A DNA stretch of 64,000 bases from JAJPHF01 sp035293805 (lineage in GTDB: Bacteria > Chloroflexota > UBA6077 > JAJPHF01). Shown one piece after another: positions 8,106 to 16,833 of the stretch. Every line of letters starts with the position of its first letter. The first letter of the stretch is position 1. The stretch is from positions 1 to 64,000 of the forward strand of contig DATGMD010000070.1 in NCBI GenBank assembly GCA_035293805.1, written 5' to 3'. The translations under genes were made by a program, and so were the position numbers. The notes under the pieces are model-generated. The model worked only from the letters and a program-made list of their open reading frames with translations. It searched no databases and was not told where the DNA came from.

Positions 8106-9218
8106 ATGGGTTTGCGACAGCATCTCGCGGCCTGCCTCGCGCTGGCACTCGTCGCCTGCACCTCGTCGACCTCCCCCTCGGCCGCGACGCCGCGCCCGGC
8201 CGCCGCGGGCGCGCCGACCCAGGCCGCGGCGGCCCAGGCGCCGGGGAGCCCCGCCGCCAGCGCGCCCACCGCCCCGCCCACGCTCGACCGCATCCACGTG
8301 GCCTACGGCGCCGTCACGGGGGTCTACATCGCCACCTTCATGGCCAAGGAAAGCGGGCTGCTGGAGCAGTACGGGCTCGACGCCGACTTGCAGGCCATTC
8401 CCGGCGGCCCCACCCTCGTGCAGTCGATGCTCGCCGGCGAGATGGACTTCGCCGAGACGGCCGCGCCCGCGCCGATGGCCGCGGTGCTGGAGGGCGCGGA
8501 CACGGTCTGGGTGACGACCGCGTTGGATCACCCCATCCTGCTCATGGTCGCCGCCCCGGACGTGCAGACTCTCCAGGACCTGCGCGGCCAGACGATCGGC
8601 GCGAACCGCGTCGGCACGCTGACCTACGAGATGACGGGGCTGGCGCTGCGCCAGGCGGGCCTGGAGATGAACCGCGACGTGACGGTTCAGCAGCTGGGTG
8701 GCCAGCCCGAGCTCGTCGCGGCCATGCTCAGCGGCCAGGTCGCGGGCGGGCTGCTCGCGCCGCCGGCGCACATCCAGGCCGTGCAGGCCGGCTTCCACGT
8801 GGTGGCCAACCTCGCCGACCAGGGTATCCTGTGGCAACAGGCCGGGGCGCTCAGCACGCGCCGCCAGAACACCGAGCGGCCCGACCGCGTCCGCAACTAC
8901 GTGAAGGCCTACTCCGAGGCGCTGTACCGCGTCCGCGCGGACCGCGAGGCGGCCATCGACGTGCTGCTCAAGTACGCTGGCATCAACGATCGGGCGACGG
9001 CCGGCGAGACCTACGACTTCATGCGCGACCGCTTCAAGCTGCCGCCCTACCCCAACCCCGCGGCCTTCGAGGTCGCGGTGCAAGAAGACCTCGCGCCGTC
9101 GAACCCGCGGGCGCGCGATCTGCCGCTCGACAGCTACTACGACGACCACTTCCTGCACGAACTGGAGCAGAGCGGCTTCTTCGACGACCTGAACGCCCGC
9201 TACCCCGGCGCTCGGTGA
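8106..9218 (+). CDS. SsuA/TauA/THI5-type ABC substrate-binding lipoprotein
   Basis: A 370-residue secreted lipoprotein with lipobox LVAC and lipidation at Cys18, followed by about 40 residues of Ala/Pro/Thr-rich linker. The mature part begins IHVAYGAVTG and continues with GLLEQYGLDADLQ and GEMDFAETAAP, the pattern of NMT1/THI5-like type II periplasmic-binding proteins (nitrate, taurine, alkanesulfonate and pyrimidine-precursor transport). No permease or ATPase gene is in the window. It ends the plus-strand Rieske operon, so an aromatic acid or sulfonate ligand is plausible but unproven. Confidence 0.88.
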   Translation: MGLRQHLAACLALALVACTSSTSPSAATPRPAAAGAPTQAAAAQAPGSPAASAPTAPPTLDRIHVAYGAVTGVYIATFMAKESGLLEQYGLDADLQAIPGGPTLVQSMLAGEMDFAETAAPAPMAAVLEGADTVWVTTALDHPILLMVAAPDVQTLQDLRGQTIGANRVGTLTYEMTGLALRQAGLEMNRDVTVQQLGGQPELVAAMLSGQVAGGLLAPPAHIQAVQAGFHVVANLADQGILWQQAGALSTRRQNTERPDRVRNYVKAYSEALYRVRADREAAIDVLLKYAGINDRATAGETYDFMRDRFKLPPYPNPAAFEVAVQEDLAPSNPRARDLPLDSYYDDHFLHELEQSGFFDDLNARYPGAR

Positions 9219-9245
9219 CCACGCCGGCGCCGGGCAAGGGGCGGC

Positions 9246-10643
9246 TCAGCCCGCGCGGAGGAGGGCCGTCAGCGCGCCCACGTTGGGCGCCTGCTCGAGC
9301 TGCTCGACCAGCGCGATCACCGCGTCGATGGCCGTGGGGGTGAGGCGGTTGGCCGCGTGCTGGGCGCAGTCGCGGAACTTCGCCACCAGCTGCGCGTCGC
9401 TGAGCGGCTTCGCCGGGTCGCCCAGCGGCTTGTCGACCCGGCAAGCGTAGCGCCCGCCCCCTCGGGTCGTGACCTCCACGATGCCGGCGTGCCCCAGCTC
9501 CGGCTCGATCGAGTAGCGCATGCGCGCCCCAAGCTGCACGGTCTCGGGCTGGCGCAGCCCCTCCGGCTGGAAGTCGGCGAGCGTCACCGCGCCGTTCACC
9601 AGCGCCTTGGCCACGCCGAAGAAGATGCTGTCCTCGGCCTCCACGCTCGTCTGTGGCTGCTGGCGGATGGCGAGCGGCTCGCAGAACGTGCGGATGTGGT
9701 TGCCGCCGCGGATGTGGACCTCCTCGATGGCGTCGAGCGGGTGGCTCGCGCCCAGCTCCAGGGCGGCCTCGATGAACGGGTGCGCGCGGTTGGTGGTGGG
9801 CCAGGGCTTGAACCCCACGTCCAGCGTGTAGAACTCCGCGCCCAGGCCCTCGACGAGCGCCGGGCGATAGTAGCGATTGTGGTAGAAGGTCGGGAAGAGC
9901 CCCGCCTCGCCCTCGAACACGGCGCAGTCGGCCCGCAGCCCGCGCGCGCTCAGCAGCGCGCTGAGCACCCCGTTCTGATTGGGGAAGGCCGCGTAGATCG
10001 CCTTCGCCGGCGTGCCCTCCACCACGGGCTGCCGGTTGCCCGACGCCTGCATCAGCGCCAGGCCCAGCGCGCTCCGCATGGCGGCCGCGTCGAGCCGCAG
10101 CACGCGCCCGGCGCTGGCCGCCGCCGCGAAGCAGCCCAGCATCTGCGTCGGCTGCGGCTTCGCCTCCGAGGTGCCGTCGTCGGCCCGCCGCACGGCCACT
10201 TGCAGACGCGCGGCGATCTCGGCGCCGGCCGCGAGGGCCGCCAGAAGCTCGCGGCCGCTCACGTCGCCCTGCCGCTCGGCCACCGCCAGCGCCGCGGGCA
10301 GCGTCACCGCGCCCAGGTGCCCGCCGCCGGGATACACGTCCTCGTAGTTGAGCGCGTGGCACGTGGCCCCGTTGGCGAGCGCCGCCAGCGGCGCTGGCAC
10401 GCGCGCGTCGAAGCCCAGCAGCGTGCTCTCGGGGCGGCCGCCGGCGTCGCGCACGACCGCCAGCAGCTCGGCGCAGCCCGTGCCGAGGGTGCTGCCGGCC
10501 AGCGCCGTCCCCAAGGTGTCCAGCACGATGCGCTTCAGCACGGCGACCAGCGCCTCGGGCAGGCGCTCGAACGTGACGTCAGCCGCGTAGGCGGCCAGGG
10601 CGACCGCCGGATCGTTGGCGCGGCCGGTTGACTGCTCCGCCAT
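9246..10643 (-). CDS. MmgE/PrpD family protein
   Basis: A 465-residue protein of the MmgE/PrpD fold, which includes 2-methylcitrate dehydratase and cis-aconitate decarboxylase. Supporting segments are LDTLGTALAGST near residue 40, NGATCHALNYEDVYPGGGHLGAVTLPA near residue 90, where His and Asp line the active site, and GLALMQASGNRQPVVEGTPAK. It is most likely cytosolic. It converges on the binding-protein gene with 27 nt between stops and is followed upstream by a Rieske oxygenase and an Asp/Glu-racemase-fold gene on the same strand. Family members in degradation clusters often have unknown substrates. Confidence 0.85.
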   Translation of the reverse strand: MAEQSTGRANDPAVALAAYAADVTFERLPEALVAVLKRIVLDTLGTALAGSTLGTGCAELLAVVRDAGGRPESTLLGFDARVPAPLAALANGATCHALNYEDVYPGGGHLGAVTLPAALAVAERQGDVSGRELLAALAAGAEIAARLQVAVRRADDGTSEAKPQPTQMLGCFAAAASAGRVLRLDAAAMRSALGLALMQASGNRQPVVEGTPAKAIYAAFPNQNGVLSALLSARGLRADCAVFEGEAGLFPTFYHNRYYRPALVEGLGAEFYTLDVGFKPWPTTNRAHPFIEAALELGASHPLDAIEEVHIRGGNHIRTFCEPLAIRQQPQTSVEAEDSIFFGVAKALVNGAVTLADFQPEGLRQPETVQLGARMRYSIEPELGHAGIVEVTTRGGGRYACRVDKPLGDPAKPLSDAQLVAKFRDCAQHAANRLTPTAIDAVIALVEQLEQAPNVGALTALLRAG

Positions 10644-10708
10644 GTACCCTCTCCCTGGCTGCCGCGCCGCTACTCGTAGCGGTTGGCGCGACGCCCTACC
10701 GCACCGGC

Positions 10709-11977
10709 CTACCAGCGAACGAGTAGCTCCTCCTTCATCGCTTCCGGCCAGGGCACGCCCTCGGGAAGGATCATCTCGGCGGGACGGACGCTTTGGGCGC
10801 TGCTGCGGACGCCCAGCGGCTCCCGCCCGGCGGCCGCGTCGCGGGCGGCCTGCAGGAGGAGGCGGCGAGTGGTGATTACCGCCAGATCGCTCGCGCCGAG
10901 GTGCTCACGGGTGCGGTCGTAGATCGGCCCCATGCTCTCCTGGATGGCGATGTCCTGCGTGTTCACGCCCTGAATGCCCGTCCAGCTCGTCGTGCGCTGC
11001 TCCTGGCGGTCGATCAGGTAGTCGTTCGACCGGTTGCGCTTCAGGCGGTACCCGGGCAGCAGGTCGTCGGCCGCGCGCCCGGTCTCGGTTTCCTCGGCGC
11101 GAATCTCCTCCGGCGTGAGCGCCGAGCCGTCGCGCACGTACATCCAGTTGTAGACCCACGTCTGCTCGTCGTCGATCGGCATCCACATGTGCCCCTGAAT
11201 GAGCGGCCGGCCCGCGTAGCCCTCGTAGGCTCGCATCTGGTGGAACGGCATGACGAACTGGTACACGCGGACGTACCGCGTCCCGTCGTCCGGCAGGCTG
11301 CGAATCCCCGCGTAGGTAAACCCGTAGTCGGTCACCAGCGCTTCCAGCTTCGGCGCCACCGCCCGCGCGCGGTAGCGCTCCGTGGCCCGGTCCGTGCGCG
11401 CCGAGGGATTCATCATCCGGTGCAGGAACGACGAATGGGCGGTATCCACGCCCCCTTCGAGCGCCTGCAGGTAATTGCACTCTTCGTACGTTTTGGACAC
11501 GTGGCAGTGGCCGGCCGGCGCGCGCATCCACTCCAGGTCTATGAGCGGTGGCTGCTCGGCGGGCGGCCCCATGTAGGTCCAGATGACGCCGCCCTTCTCC
11601 ACGCAAGGATAGGCGGTATGGCGAATCTTGTGCTTGAAACTGCTCTCCTCGGGCTCGCTCGGCATGTCGACGCACGCGCCCGCGACGTCGAACTTCCAGC
11701 CGTGGTACACGCAGCGCAGCCCGCACTCCTCGTTGCGCCCGAAGAACAGCGAGGCGCCGCGGTGCGGGCAGTGGGCGCCCAGCAGCCCGAGCTGGCCCAT
11801 GCTGTCGCGGAAGGCGACGAGGTCCTCGCCCAACAGCCGCACGCGCACCGGGGGACAGTCGGGCGCGGGCAGCTCCTCCACCAGCAGCGCGGGCAGCCAG
11901 TAGCGGCGCAGGGCCGCGCCCATCGGCGTGCCCGGCCCCACGCGCGTGATCAGCTCGTTCTCTTCCTGGCTCAGCAT
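10709..11977 (-). CDS. Rieske oxygenase, phthalate 4,5-dioxygenase/vanillate demethylase type
   Basis: I place the ATG at 11977, giving 422 residues that start MLSQEENELI; a longer open frame upstream only overlaps the preceding gene. Cys70-x-His72 and Cys89-x2-His92 form the Rieske site, and Asp178-x2-His181-x4-His186 the iron site. This alpha-only subgroup differs from the two alpha/beta enzymes nearby and usually acts with a phthalate-dioxygenase-reductase-type partner, which is not seen here. The start codon is 12 nt after the stop of the racemase-fold gene, so the two are co-transcribed with that gene first. Confidence 0.88.
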   Translation of the reverse strand: MLSQEENELITRVGPGTPMGAALRRYWLPALLVEELPAPDCPPVRVRLLGEDLVAFRDSMGQLGLLGAHCPHRGASLFFGRNEECGLRCVYHGWKFDVAGACVDMPSEPEESSFKHKIRHTAYPCVEKGGVIWTYMGPPAEQPPLIDLEWMRAPAGHCHVSKTYEECNYLQALEGGVDTAHSSFLHRMMNPSARTDRATERYRARAVAPKLEALVTDYGFTYAGIRSLPDDGTRYVRVYQFVMPFHQMRAYEGYAGRPLIQGHMWMPIDDEQTWVYNWMYVRDGSALTPEEIRAEETETGRAADDLLPGYRLKRNRSNDYLIDRQEQRTTSWTGIQGVNTQDIAIQESMGPIYDRTREHLGASDLAVITTRRLLLQAARDAAAGREPLGVRSSAQSVRPAEMILPEGVPWPEAMKEELLVRW

Positions 11978-11988
11978 GGCGCTTCCCC

Positions 11989-12753
11989 TTACACGTCGGC
12001 CGCGTAATACTCGCGCATGAGGGTGCCGACGCCCTCGACGCGGTGGCTGATGCCCATTCGCCGGTACGCCAGCCACATCTCGGCGTTGGTGGCCGAGATG
12101 ACGGGCAGCCGCAGGTCGCGCTCCAGCAGGTCGATGGCCGGCACGTAGTCCCAGCCGGCGCCGTTGATGTACAGCGCGTCCACCGGCTCGCCGAGCCGCC
12201 GCACGCCCTCCTTGCAGTAGCGGTACACGTCGGCGTAGGAGGCGTCGTCGAGCGCGCGCAGCGGCGTGGTGTACAGGCCCTCGCGCTCGCCCGTCAGGCT
12301 GAAGCCGCCCAGGATGGCCGACTCCATGCCGAAGGCGCCGAACACGCCGGCAATCGCCTGGTTCAGCTCGTCGCCGTAGTAGGTGGCGACGGCCACGCGG
12401 CGCGCGCCGATCGTCCGCAGCGCGATGGCGCCGGGCTCCATCGAGGTGATGACCGGCACGCGGATCTTCGCCGCCAGCTCCTGGCCCCAGCGGCGCTCGA
12501 AGTCGAGCCCGGCCAGCAGGAAGGGCGGCGTGCCGCTCACGACCACGAGGTCGCACCCCATCTCGCGCAGGCCCTCGGCCAGCTCGACCGCGCGGTCGAG
12601 CCCCGCGGTGAACTGGTCGCGCACCCCCTGGCGGAAGCCGATGAACGCCGGCACGATCTCCACGCCGTCGGGCACCAGCTTGTACCAGTAGTGGAACGCC
12701 TTGCCGCGCTGCGTCGGGTTGATCAGCCCCAGACGGCCCCGCCAGGCAAACAT
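11989..12753 (-). CDS. Asp/Glu racemase-fold protein (maleate isomerase/AMDase-like)
   Basis: A 254-residue protein resembling arylmalonate decarboxylase and maleate cis-trans isomerase, with a repeated alpha/beta half. Evidence is the N-terminal GRLGLINPT, the VVSGTPPFLLAG loop near residue 84 and LYINGAGWDY near residue 205. These loops normally bear the catalytic cysteines. Neither does here: the only cysteines are in EMGCDLV and YRYCKEG, outside those loops. It is therefore either mechanistically altered or non-catalytic. AGGAGGCAG precedes the ATG. It leads a two-gene unit with a Rieske oxygenase, consistent with dicarboxylate or aromatic acid metabolism. Confidence 0.7.
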   Translation of the reverse strand: MFAWRGRLGLINPTQRGKAFHYWYKLVPDGVEIVPAFIGFRQGVRDQFTAGLDRAVELAEGLREMGCDLVVVSGTPPFLLAGLDFERRWGQELAAKIRVPVITSMEPGAIALRTIGARRVAVATYYGDELNQAIAGVFGAFGMESAILGGFSLTGEREGLYTTPLRALDDASYADVYRYCKEGVRRLGEPVDALYINGAGWDYVPAIDLLERDLRLPVISATNAEMWLAYRRMGISHRVEGVGTLMREYYAADV

Positions 12754-12767
12754 ACTGCCTCCTCCTG

Positions 12768-12876
12768 ACCTACCCCCGCGGCCCCCCTCCCGCTGCGGGA
12801 AGGGGCGAAGGGCCGGCGCAGCCAGCCACCGGCTCCCCCCTTCCTTCCTAGGGAAGGGGGGCCGGGGGGGTTAGGT
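12768..12876 (+). repeat. MITE-like ~109-bp palindromic repeat, copy 1
   Basis: The element begins ACCTACCCCC and ends GGGGGGTTAGGT, with two internal hairpins (CCCCTCCC...GGGAAGGGG and CCCCCCTTCC...GGAAGGGGGG). A second copy lies inverted at 56021-56122; the 50 nt at 12831-12880 match 56017-56066 in 48 positions. The stop codon of the adjacent binding lipoprotein (TAA at 12871-12873 on the minus strand) lies inside the element. No transposase is present, so it would be a non-autonomous element. Confidence 0.65.
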
Positions 12877-13965
12877 CCCCTCCGCGGCCTGGACGTAGCT
12901 CAGGTCGATGTAGCGCGCCGGGTCGGCGGTCGGGCCGGGCAAGTCGCCTAGCTCGATCATCGCGTTCAGGTACTCCTGCAACCCCTCGACCGGCACCGCG
13001 GCGTGCTGCGGCACCACCTTGCCCTGCTCGATGTACACCTCGTAGGTGCGCGCCACCGCCGAGCGCTCGGTGTTCGTGTGCCGCGCCAGGATATCGATCG
13101 CCTCGTCCTTGTTGGCCGGGTCGTACAGCCAGTCCACTGCCGCGCCCAGCCCGCGCATGTACCGCACTAGCACGTCGCGGTGGTCGCGCGCCCACGAGCG
13201 GTTGGCCGAGACCGACATGAACATGAAGTGCTGCAGTACGTCGGTGGAGCGGCCGAGCAGCTTGTAGCCGTCGTCGATAGCCACGAAATCGAGCGGCTGG
13301 GTCATGATGGCGCCCTCGGCGGCGCGCGTCTTGAGGGCAGTGTAGCGGTTGGGCGTGGTACCCACGGACGCGAAGTCGTAGTCGCCGTCCGTCAGGCCCT
13401 TCGCGCGCAGCATCAGCCGCAGCACCACCGCCGCGCCGTCCTTCGGCGTGCTCACGGCCAGCGCTTTGCCGCGCAGGTCAGCGTAGTCGCGCACTTCCGG
13501 CTGCACGATCAGGCTGAACGCCGGATTGGCGATCTCCGAGCCGACGACCACCAGGTCGCCACCGCCCTCGATGGCCCGCACCGCCGCGTCCACCGAGAAG
13601 TGGGCGATGGGCACCGAGCCCGAGACGGCAGCCCGCGCGGCGTCGTTTGGCGTGCCGATCTGGACCACCTCCGGCTCGAGCGCCTGCGCCGCGTAGAAAC
13701 CCTTGTCCATCGCCACGTAGGAGGGCCACTGGAACGCCGCCGGCGGCAGCTGCCCGATCTCCAGGCTCACGGGCGCGGTGGCCGCTGCGGACGCGGCCTC
13801 TCCGCCCGCCGCTGCCGCAGGGGAATCCGCCGCGCCGGCAGGGCTCCCCCCAGCATTGGGGGCCTGGGGGGGCGCGGCGGCGCTCGGCGCCGGCGCCGGC
13901 TGGCAAGCGGCAAGCGCCAGTACGAACAATGTGACAACGGCAGCGCGAGTGGTGATGGACAACAT
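12871..13965 (-). CDS. SsuA/TauA/THI5-type ABC substrate-binding lipoprotein
   Basis: A 364-residue lipoprotein with lipobox LAAC and lipidation at Cys21, then a 35-residue Ala/Pro/Gly linker. The mature part has SLEIGQLPPAAF, KGFYAAQALEPEVVQ and DLRGKALAVSTPKDG, the usual order for NMT1-like binding proteins. It lacks a permease or ATPase partner in the window. The last codons and TAA stop fall within a palindromic repeat, which therefore defines or has altered its C-terminus. It precedes an Asp/Glu-racemase-fold/Rieske unit on the same strand, about 117 nt upstream of that unit. Confidence 0.86.
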   Translation of the reverse strand: MLSITTRAAVVTLFVLALAACQPAPAPSAAAPPQAPNAGGSPAGAADSPAAAAGGEAASAAATAPVSLEIGQLPPAAFQWPSYVAMDKGFYAAQALEPEVVQIGTPNDAARAAVSGSVPIAHFSVDAAVRAIEGGGDLVVVGSEIANPAFSLIVQPEVRDYADLRGKALAVSTPKDGAAVVLRLMLRAKGLTDGDYDFASVGTTPNRYTALKTRAAEGAIMTQPLDFVAIDDGYKLLGRSTDVLQHFMFMSVSANRSWARDHRDVLVRYMRGLGAAVDWLYDPANKDEAIDILARHTNTERSAVARTYEVYIEQGKVVPQHAAVPVEGLQEYLNAMIELGDLPGPTADPARYIDLSYVQAAEGT

Positions 13966-14287
13966 GGCTGCCTCCCTAGCTCATCCCTCCCGCCGGCTAG
14001 GCGCGCCCCGGCCGTTCTGATCGCGGCTGTAGGGGCGCAATTATGAAGGTTGACGAATTAGTGGGGTAGAGCCGCCGGCCGGCCGGACTCCAGCGAGCCC
14101 CGGTGGCCCGCCGTTTACGGCGGCGTGGCTCCGCTACCAGCACCCAATTGTTTGCTAACCTTCATTATTGATTGATTGCGCCGGCGCGCCCCGGCCGGGG
14201 CCGCTGGCGATGTCGTCCCCACCCCATTCCCGGCTGCACCCCACCGGGGCGCGCGATCAATCGCCCCCTACACCCAACGGTTGGGCG
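13966..14287. repeat. Intergenic region with large imperfect inverted repeat
   Basis: No gene is seen in these 322 bases. AATTATGAAGGTT (14039-14051) and AACCTTCATTATT (14157-14169) are inverted repeats matching at 12 of 13 positions. They enclose a GC-rich core with the smaller palindrome CCGCCGTTTACGGCGG near 14110. Outer segments GTAGGGGCG (about 14029) and CGCCCCCTAC (about 14262) are also inverted. The block looks like a folded, non-autonomous repeat between two minus-strand genes. Confidence 0.45.
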
Positions 14288-15976
14288 CTACTCTTGCCAG
14301 CCGGCGCGGCGCAGCACGCGGCCCGGATAGGCGCCCGTGTGCTCGCCGCGCTCTAGCAGCACCGTGCCGTTCACCACCGTGTACGCGATGCCGGTGGCGC
14401 GCTGCACCAGCCGCGGCTCGCCGGCGGGCAGGTCGTTCACCATCTCCGGCTCGCACGGCCCCACCGTCGCCGGATCGAACACTACCAGATCGGCGGCGTA
14501 CCCGGGGCGCAGCAGACCGCGGCCGGGGATCTCGAAGATCGACGCGACCATGAACGTCAGCTTGCGGACCGCCTCCTCCAGCGTCAGCGCGCCGCGCTCG
14601 CGCACGTAGTGGCCGAGCAGCAGCGTGCAGTAGCCGAAGCCGGCGTCGATGTTCACGTGCGCGCCGGCGTCGGACTGGCCCGCCACCGTGTACGGGCTGC
14701 GCAGGATCTCGCCCACCGCCTCGTCGTCGCCATTCGTGAGCGGGTGCTGGAACAGGGTGTCGAGGTCCTCGGCCAGCGCCAGGTCGAGGAAGGCGTCCAT
14801 GACGTTCTTGCCCTGGCGCTCAGCCAGCGCCGCCACGCTCAGCCCCTCGTACGCCTGGTGCTCGGGACGTGCCACCTTCACGATGCGCACCAGGTCCCAG
14901 CGCTTGTGGAAGTTGCGCGGCGTCGGGTCGTCCACCGCCTCCCAGCGCAGCTTGGCGCGCACCTCGGGATCGCGGAAGGCGGCGAAGCGCGCCTCGACGG
15001 GCGCGAACATCAGCGCCCGCCAGGTGGGGAACTCGTCGAACTCCTGGGCGTTGCGCAGCGTGTAGCGGTTGTTGAACGGCCGCGCGTTCGTCATGGCGTA
15101 GGACCGCGCGCCGCGGGCGGCCGCCTCGGCCGCGGCGTCGAGCAGCGCGCGCCAGGCGTCGGGGTGCGACCAGCGGTGCAGGATGCTCTGCCAGAGGATC
15201 GGGCGGCCGAGCTGCAAGGCCAGGTCGGCCGTCCGCCGCACGTCCTCGGGCTTGTTCACGCCGCCCTGCGTCGTCTGGAACAGGCCCGCGTTGCGCTCGG
15301 TCAGCACGCCCGCCAGCGCGGCGATCTCCTCGGGCGTGGCCAGGCGCGGCGCCACCGGCTTGCCGTCGTCGCGGAAGTGGCGGTTGTTCTGGTTGGTGGA
15401 GAAGCCGAGCGCGCCCGCGTCCAGCGCCTCGCGGACGAGGTCCTGCATGCGGGCGATCTCGTCGGGCGTGGCGGCGCGCTCGACGGCGTCCTCGCCCATC
15501 ACGGCCTGGCGCACGGCGCAGTGGCCGACGAGGAAGCCGACGTTCAGGCCGATGCGCTGCTCCAGCACGCGCGCGTACTCGGCGGGCGACTCCCAGCGCC
15601 AGTCGAAGCCGGCCTCCAGGGCTGGCCTTGCCATGCCCTCGACGCGGGCGAACGAGCCGATGATGGCGTCGCGGTCGGCGGGCTTGCACGGCGCGAGCGT
15701 CAGCCCGCAGTTGCCGATGACGACCGACGTGACGCCGTGCCAGCACGACGAGGTGCCGAGCGGGTCCCAGAGGAGCTGCGCGTCGAGGTGGGTGTGCGGA
15801 TCGATGAAGCCGGGCGCCACGGCCAGGCCATCGGCGTCAATCACGCGCGCCGCCGCCCCGTCCACGCGCCCCATGGCCACGATCCGCCCGTCCTGCACGG
15901 CCACGTCGCCCCGGTACGCCGGCAGCCCCGACCCATCCACAATCCGCCCGCCCTTGATCAGCAGATCGTACGGCAT
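14288..15976 (-). CDS. N-acyl-D-amino-acid deacylase-like amidohydrolase
   Basis: A 562-residue amidohydrolase-superfamily enzyme. The N-terminal DLLIKGGRIVDGSG and the metal-binding PHTHLDAQ after APGFID are typical of D-aminoacylases. IGNCGLTLAP, the GHCAVRQAVMG strand and GQSDAGAHVN further on add metal and active-site residues, and the C-terminal GYAADLVVFDP closes the composite domain. It would hydrolyse an N-acyl or cyclic amide bond in the cytosol, but substrates in this family vary widely. GGGGAGGAG lies before the ATG. It stands alone on the minus strand between a repeat-rich region and a secreted protein. Confidence 0.85.
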   Translation of the reverse strand: MPYDLLIKGGRIVDGSGLPAYRGDVAVQDGRIVAMGRVDGAAARVIDADGLAVAPGFIDPHTHLDAQLLWDPLGTSSCWHGVTSVVIGNCGLTLAPCKPADRDAIIGSFARVEGMARPALEAGFDWRWESPAEYARVLEQRIGLNVGFLVGHCAVRQAVMGEDAVERAATPDEIARMQDLVREALDAGALGFSTNQNNRHFRDDGKPVAPRLATPEEIAALAGVLTERNAGLFQTTQGGVNKPEDVRRTADLALQLGRPILWQSILHRWSHPDAWRALLDAAAEAAARGARSYAMTNARPFNNRYTLRNAQEFDEFPTWRALMFAPVEARFAAFRDPEVRAKLRWEAVDDPTPRNFHKRWDLVRIVKVARPEHQAYEGLSVAALAERQGKNVMDAFLDLALAEDLDTLFQHPLTNGDDEAVGEILRSPYTVAGQSDAGAHVNIDAGFGYCTLLLGHYVRERGALTLEEAVRKLTFMVASIFEIPGRGLLRPGYAADLVVFDPATVGPCEPEMVNDLPAGEPRLVQRATGIAYTVVNGTVLLERGEHTGAYPGRVLRRAGWQE

Positions 15977-16051
15977 GATCTCCTCCCCTGGCGCGCTACG
16001 CCGGCCCAGCTAGGAAGATGGTGTATCGGATGAGTTGATGGGCAAGCCCCG

Positions 16052-16648
16052 TCACCGATCTGGCCCGGAAGTCTGCTGGAGCGCTCCCTGTGGGATGATC
16101 CAGGGTGAGCCATCTGGCTGCACGCCCACTGCCACTCGATCTTGGCCAGCTCCGTCGAAGAACCGGAGAAACGCTTGGTCTGGAACGAGGGCCAGCATCG
16201 CGCCCATTTGGTCGATCATGATGCCTTCTCGCGGCGGATTGACCAAGGTTAGCCCCACTCCACCAAGAGGGGCACCACTTGGGCTGGAGTACGCTGATAG
16301 AGCGGCAACACGTCCCTGTGGATCGAAGACAAACACCCCAGGCACCGAATTCTCAGACACGCCCATGATGGCTAAAGGTTGGCCCGCCGGATCGAGAAAG
16401 GCCAGCCCGGTGCCAGGCTTGGTTATGGTGGTGGAGATGTCAGGTGCGATTCTCCCCCAGACGGCAGTAGTGTTCCCCTGCACGTCAACTAGTTCGAAGC
16501 GCTCAGCTCGCACGACAGGCTGCGTGGCCTGGGCATCGGGCGCCGCCCGGATCGACGGCGCGAGGACCAGGAGCGCGACGGCGAGCGTGACCAGCGAGGA
16601 GACGCAGGACGCGATGAGGGCTGTCAGGACGACGGAGCGGGCGGGCAT
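16052..16648 (-). CDS. Secreted or membrane-anchored protein of unknown function
   Basis: A 198-residue protein with an N-terminal hydrophobic segment (about residues 7-34, ending IRAAPDAQA) that could be a signal peptide or anchor. The rest is beta-rich: VVRAERFELVDVQGNTTAVWG, then repeated short strands such as GLAFLDPAGQPLA and GVFVFDPQGRVAAL. Similar VRAERFELVD-starting proteins are widespread hypotheticals. No catalytic motif is apparent. GGAGGAG precedes the ATG, and a good sigma70-type promoter lies 62-90 nt upstream. I cannot assign a function. Confidence 0.7.
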   Translation of the reverse strand: MPARSVVLTALIASCVSSLVTLAVALLVLAPSIRAAPDAQATQPVVRAERFELVDVQGNTTAVWGRIAPDISTTITKPGTGLAFLDPAGQPLAIMGVSENSVPGVFVFDPQGRVAALSAYSSPSGAPLGGVGLTLVNPPREGIMIDQMGAMLALVPDQAFLRFFDGAGQDRVAVGVQPDGSPWIIPQGALQQTSGPDR

Positions 16649-16709
16649 GGGCTGCTCCTCCAGCGGTGGCTGAGCGCGGGCAGGCTAATGCCTCCGGCTG
16701 CTGACCGCT

Positions 16710-16738
16710 ACTATCGGCCTCCGTTCGCCGGGTGTCAA
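16710..16738 (-). promoter_or_regulatory. Sigma70-type promoter for the secreted protein gene
   Basis: On the minus strand TTGACA (16738-16733) matches the -35 consensus exactly and is followed after 17 nt by GATAGT (16715-16710), which matches the -10 consensus in 4 of 6 positions. The start codon at 16648 would be about 55 nt from the transcription start. Confidence 0.5.
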
Positions 16739-16765
16739 GGCGACAGGCTAGCCGGCCGCTACGCC

Positions 16766-16778
16766 GGCATAATATGCC
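16766..16778 (+). promoter_or_regulatory. Short palindrome upstream of the DUF433 gene
   Basis: GGCAT-AAT-ATGCC is a perfect 5-bp dyad containing CATAAT, a possible -10 element, 56 nt before the ATG of the DUF433 gene. Antitoxin genes are commonly autoregulated through such dyads; that role is inferred. Confidence 0.35.
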
Positions 16779-16833
16779 ATGGCGTCGAGCCTGAACGGGA
16801 CGCCGAGCGAGTGAATAGCGCCCGAGGTGCATT

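Noticed and set aside
7217..9343. Long open frame (over 700 codons) in another frame across the Rieske and binding-protein genes
   Set aside because: Its composition is Arg/Ala/Gly-rich with no domain, as expected for a shadow frame in 70% GC DNA; the genes in the other frame carry clear motifs.
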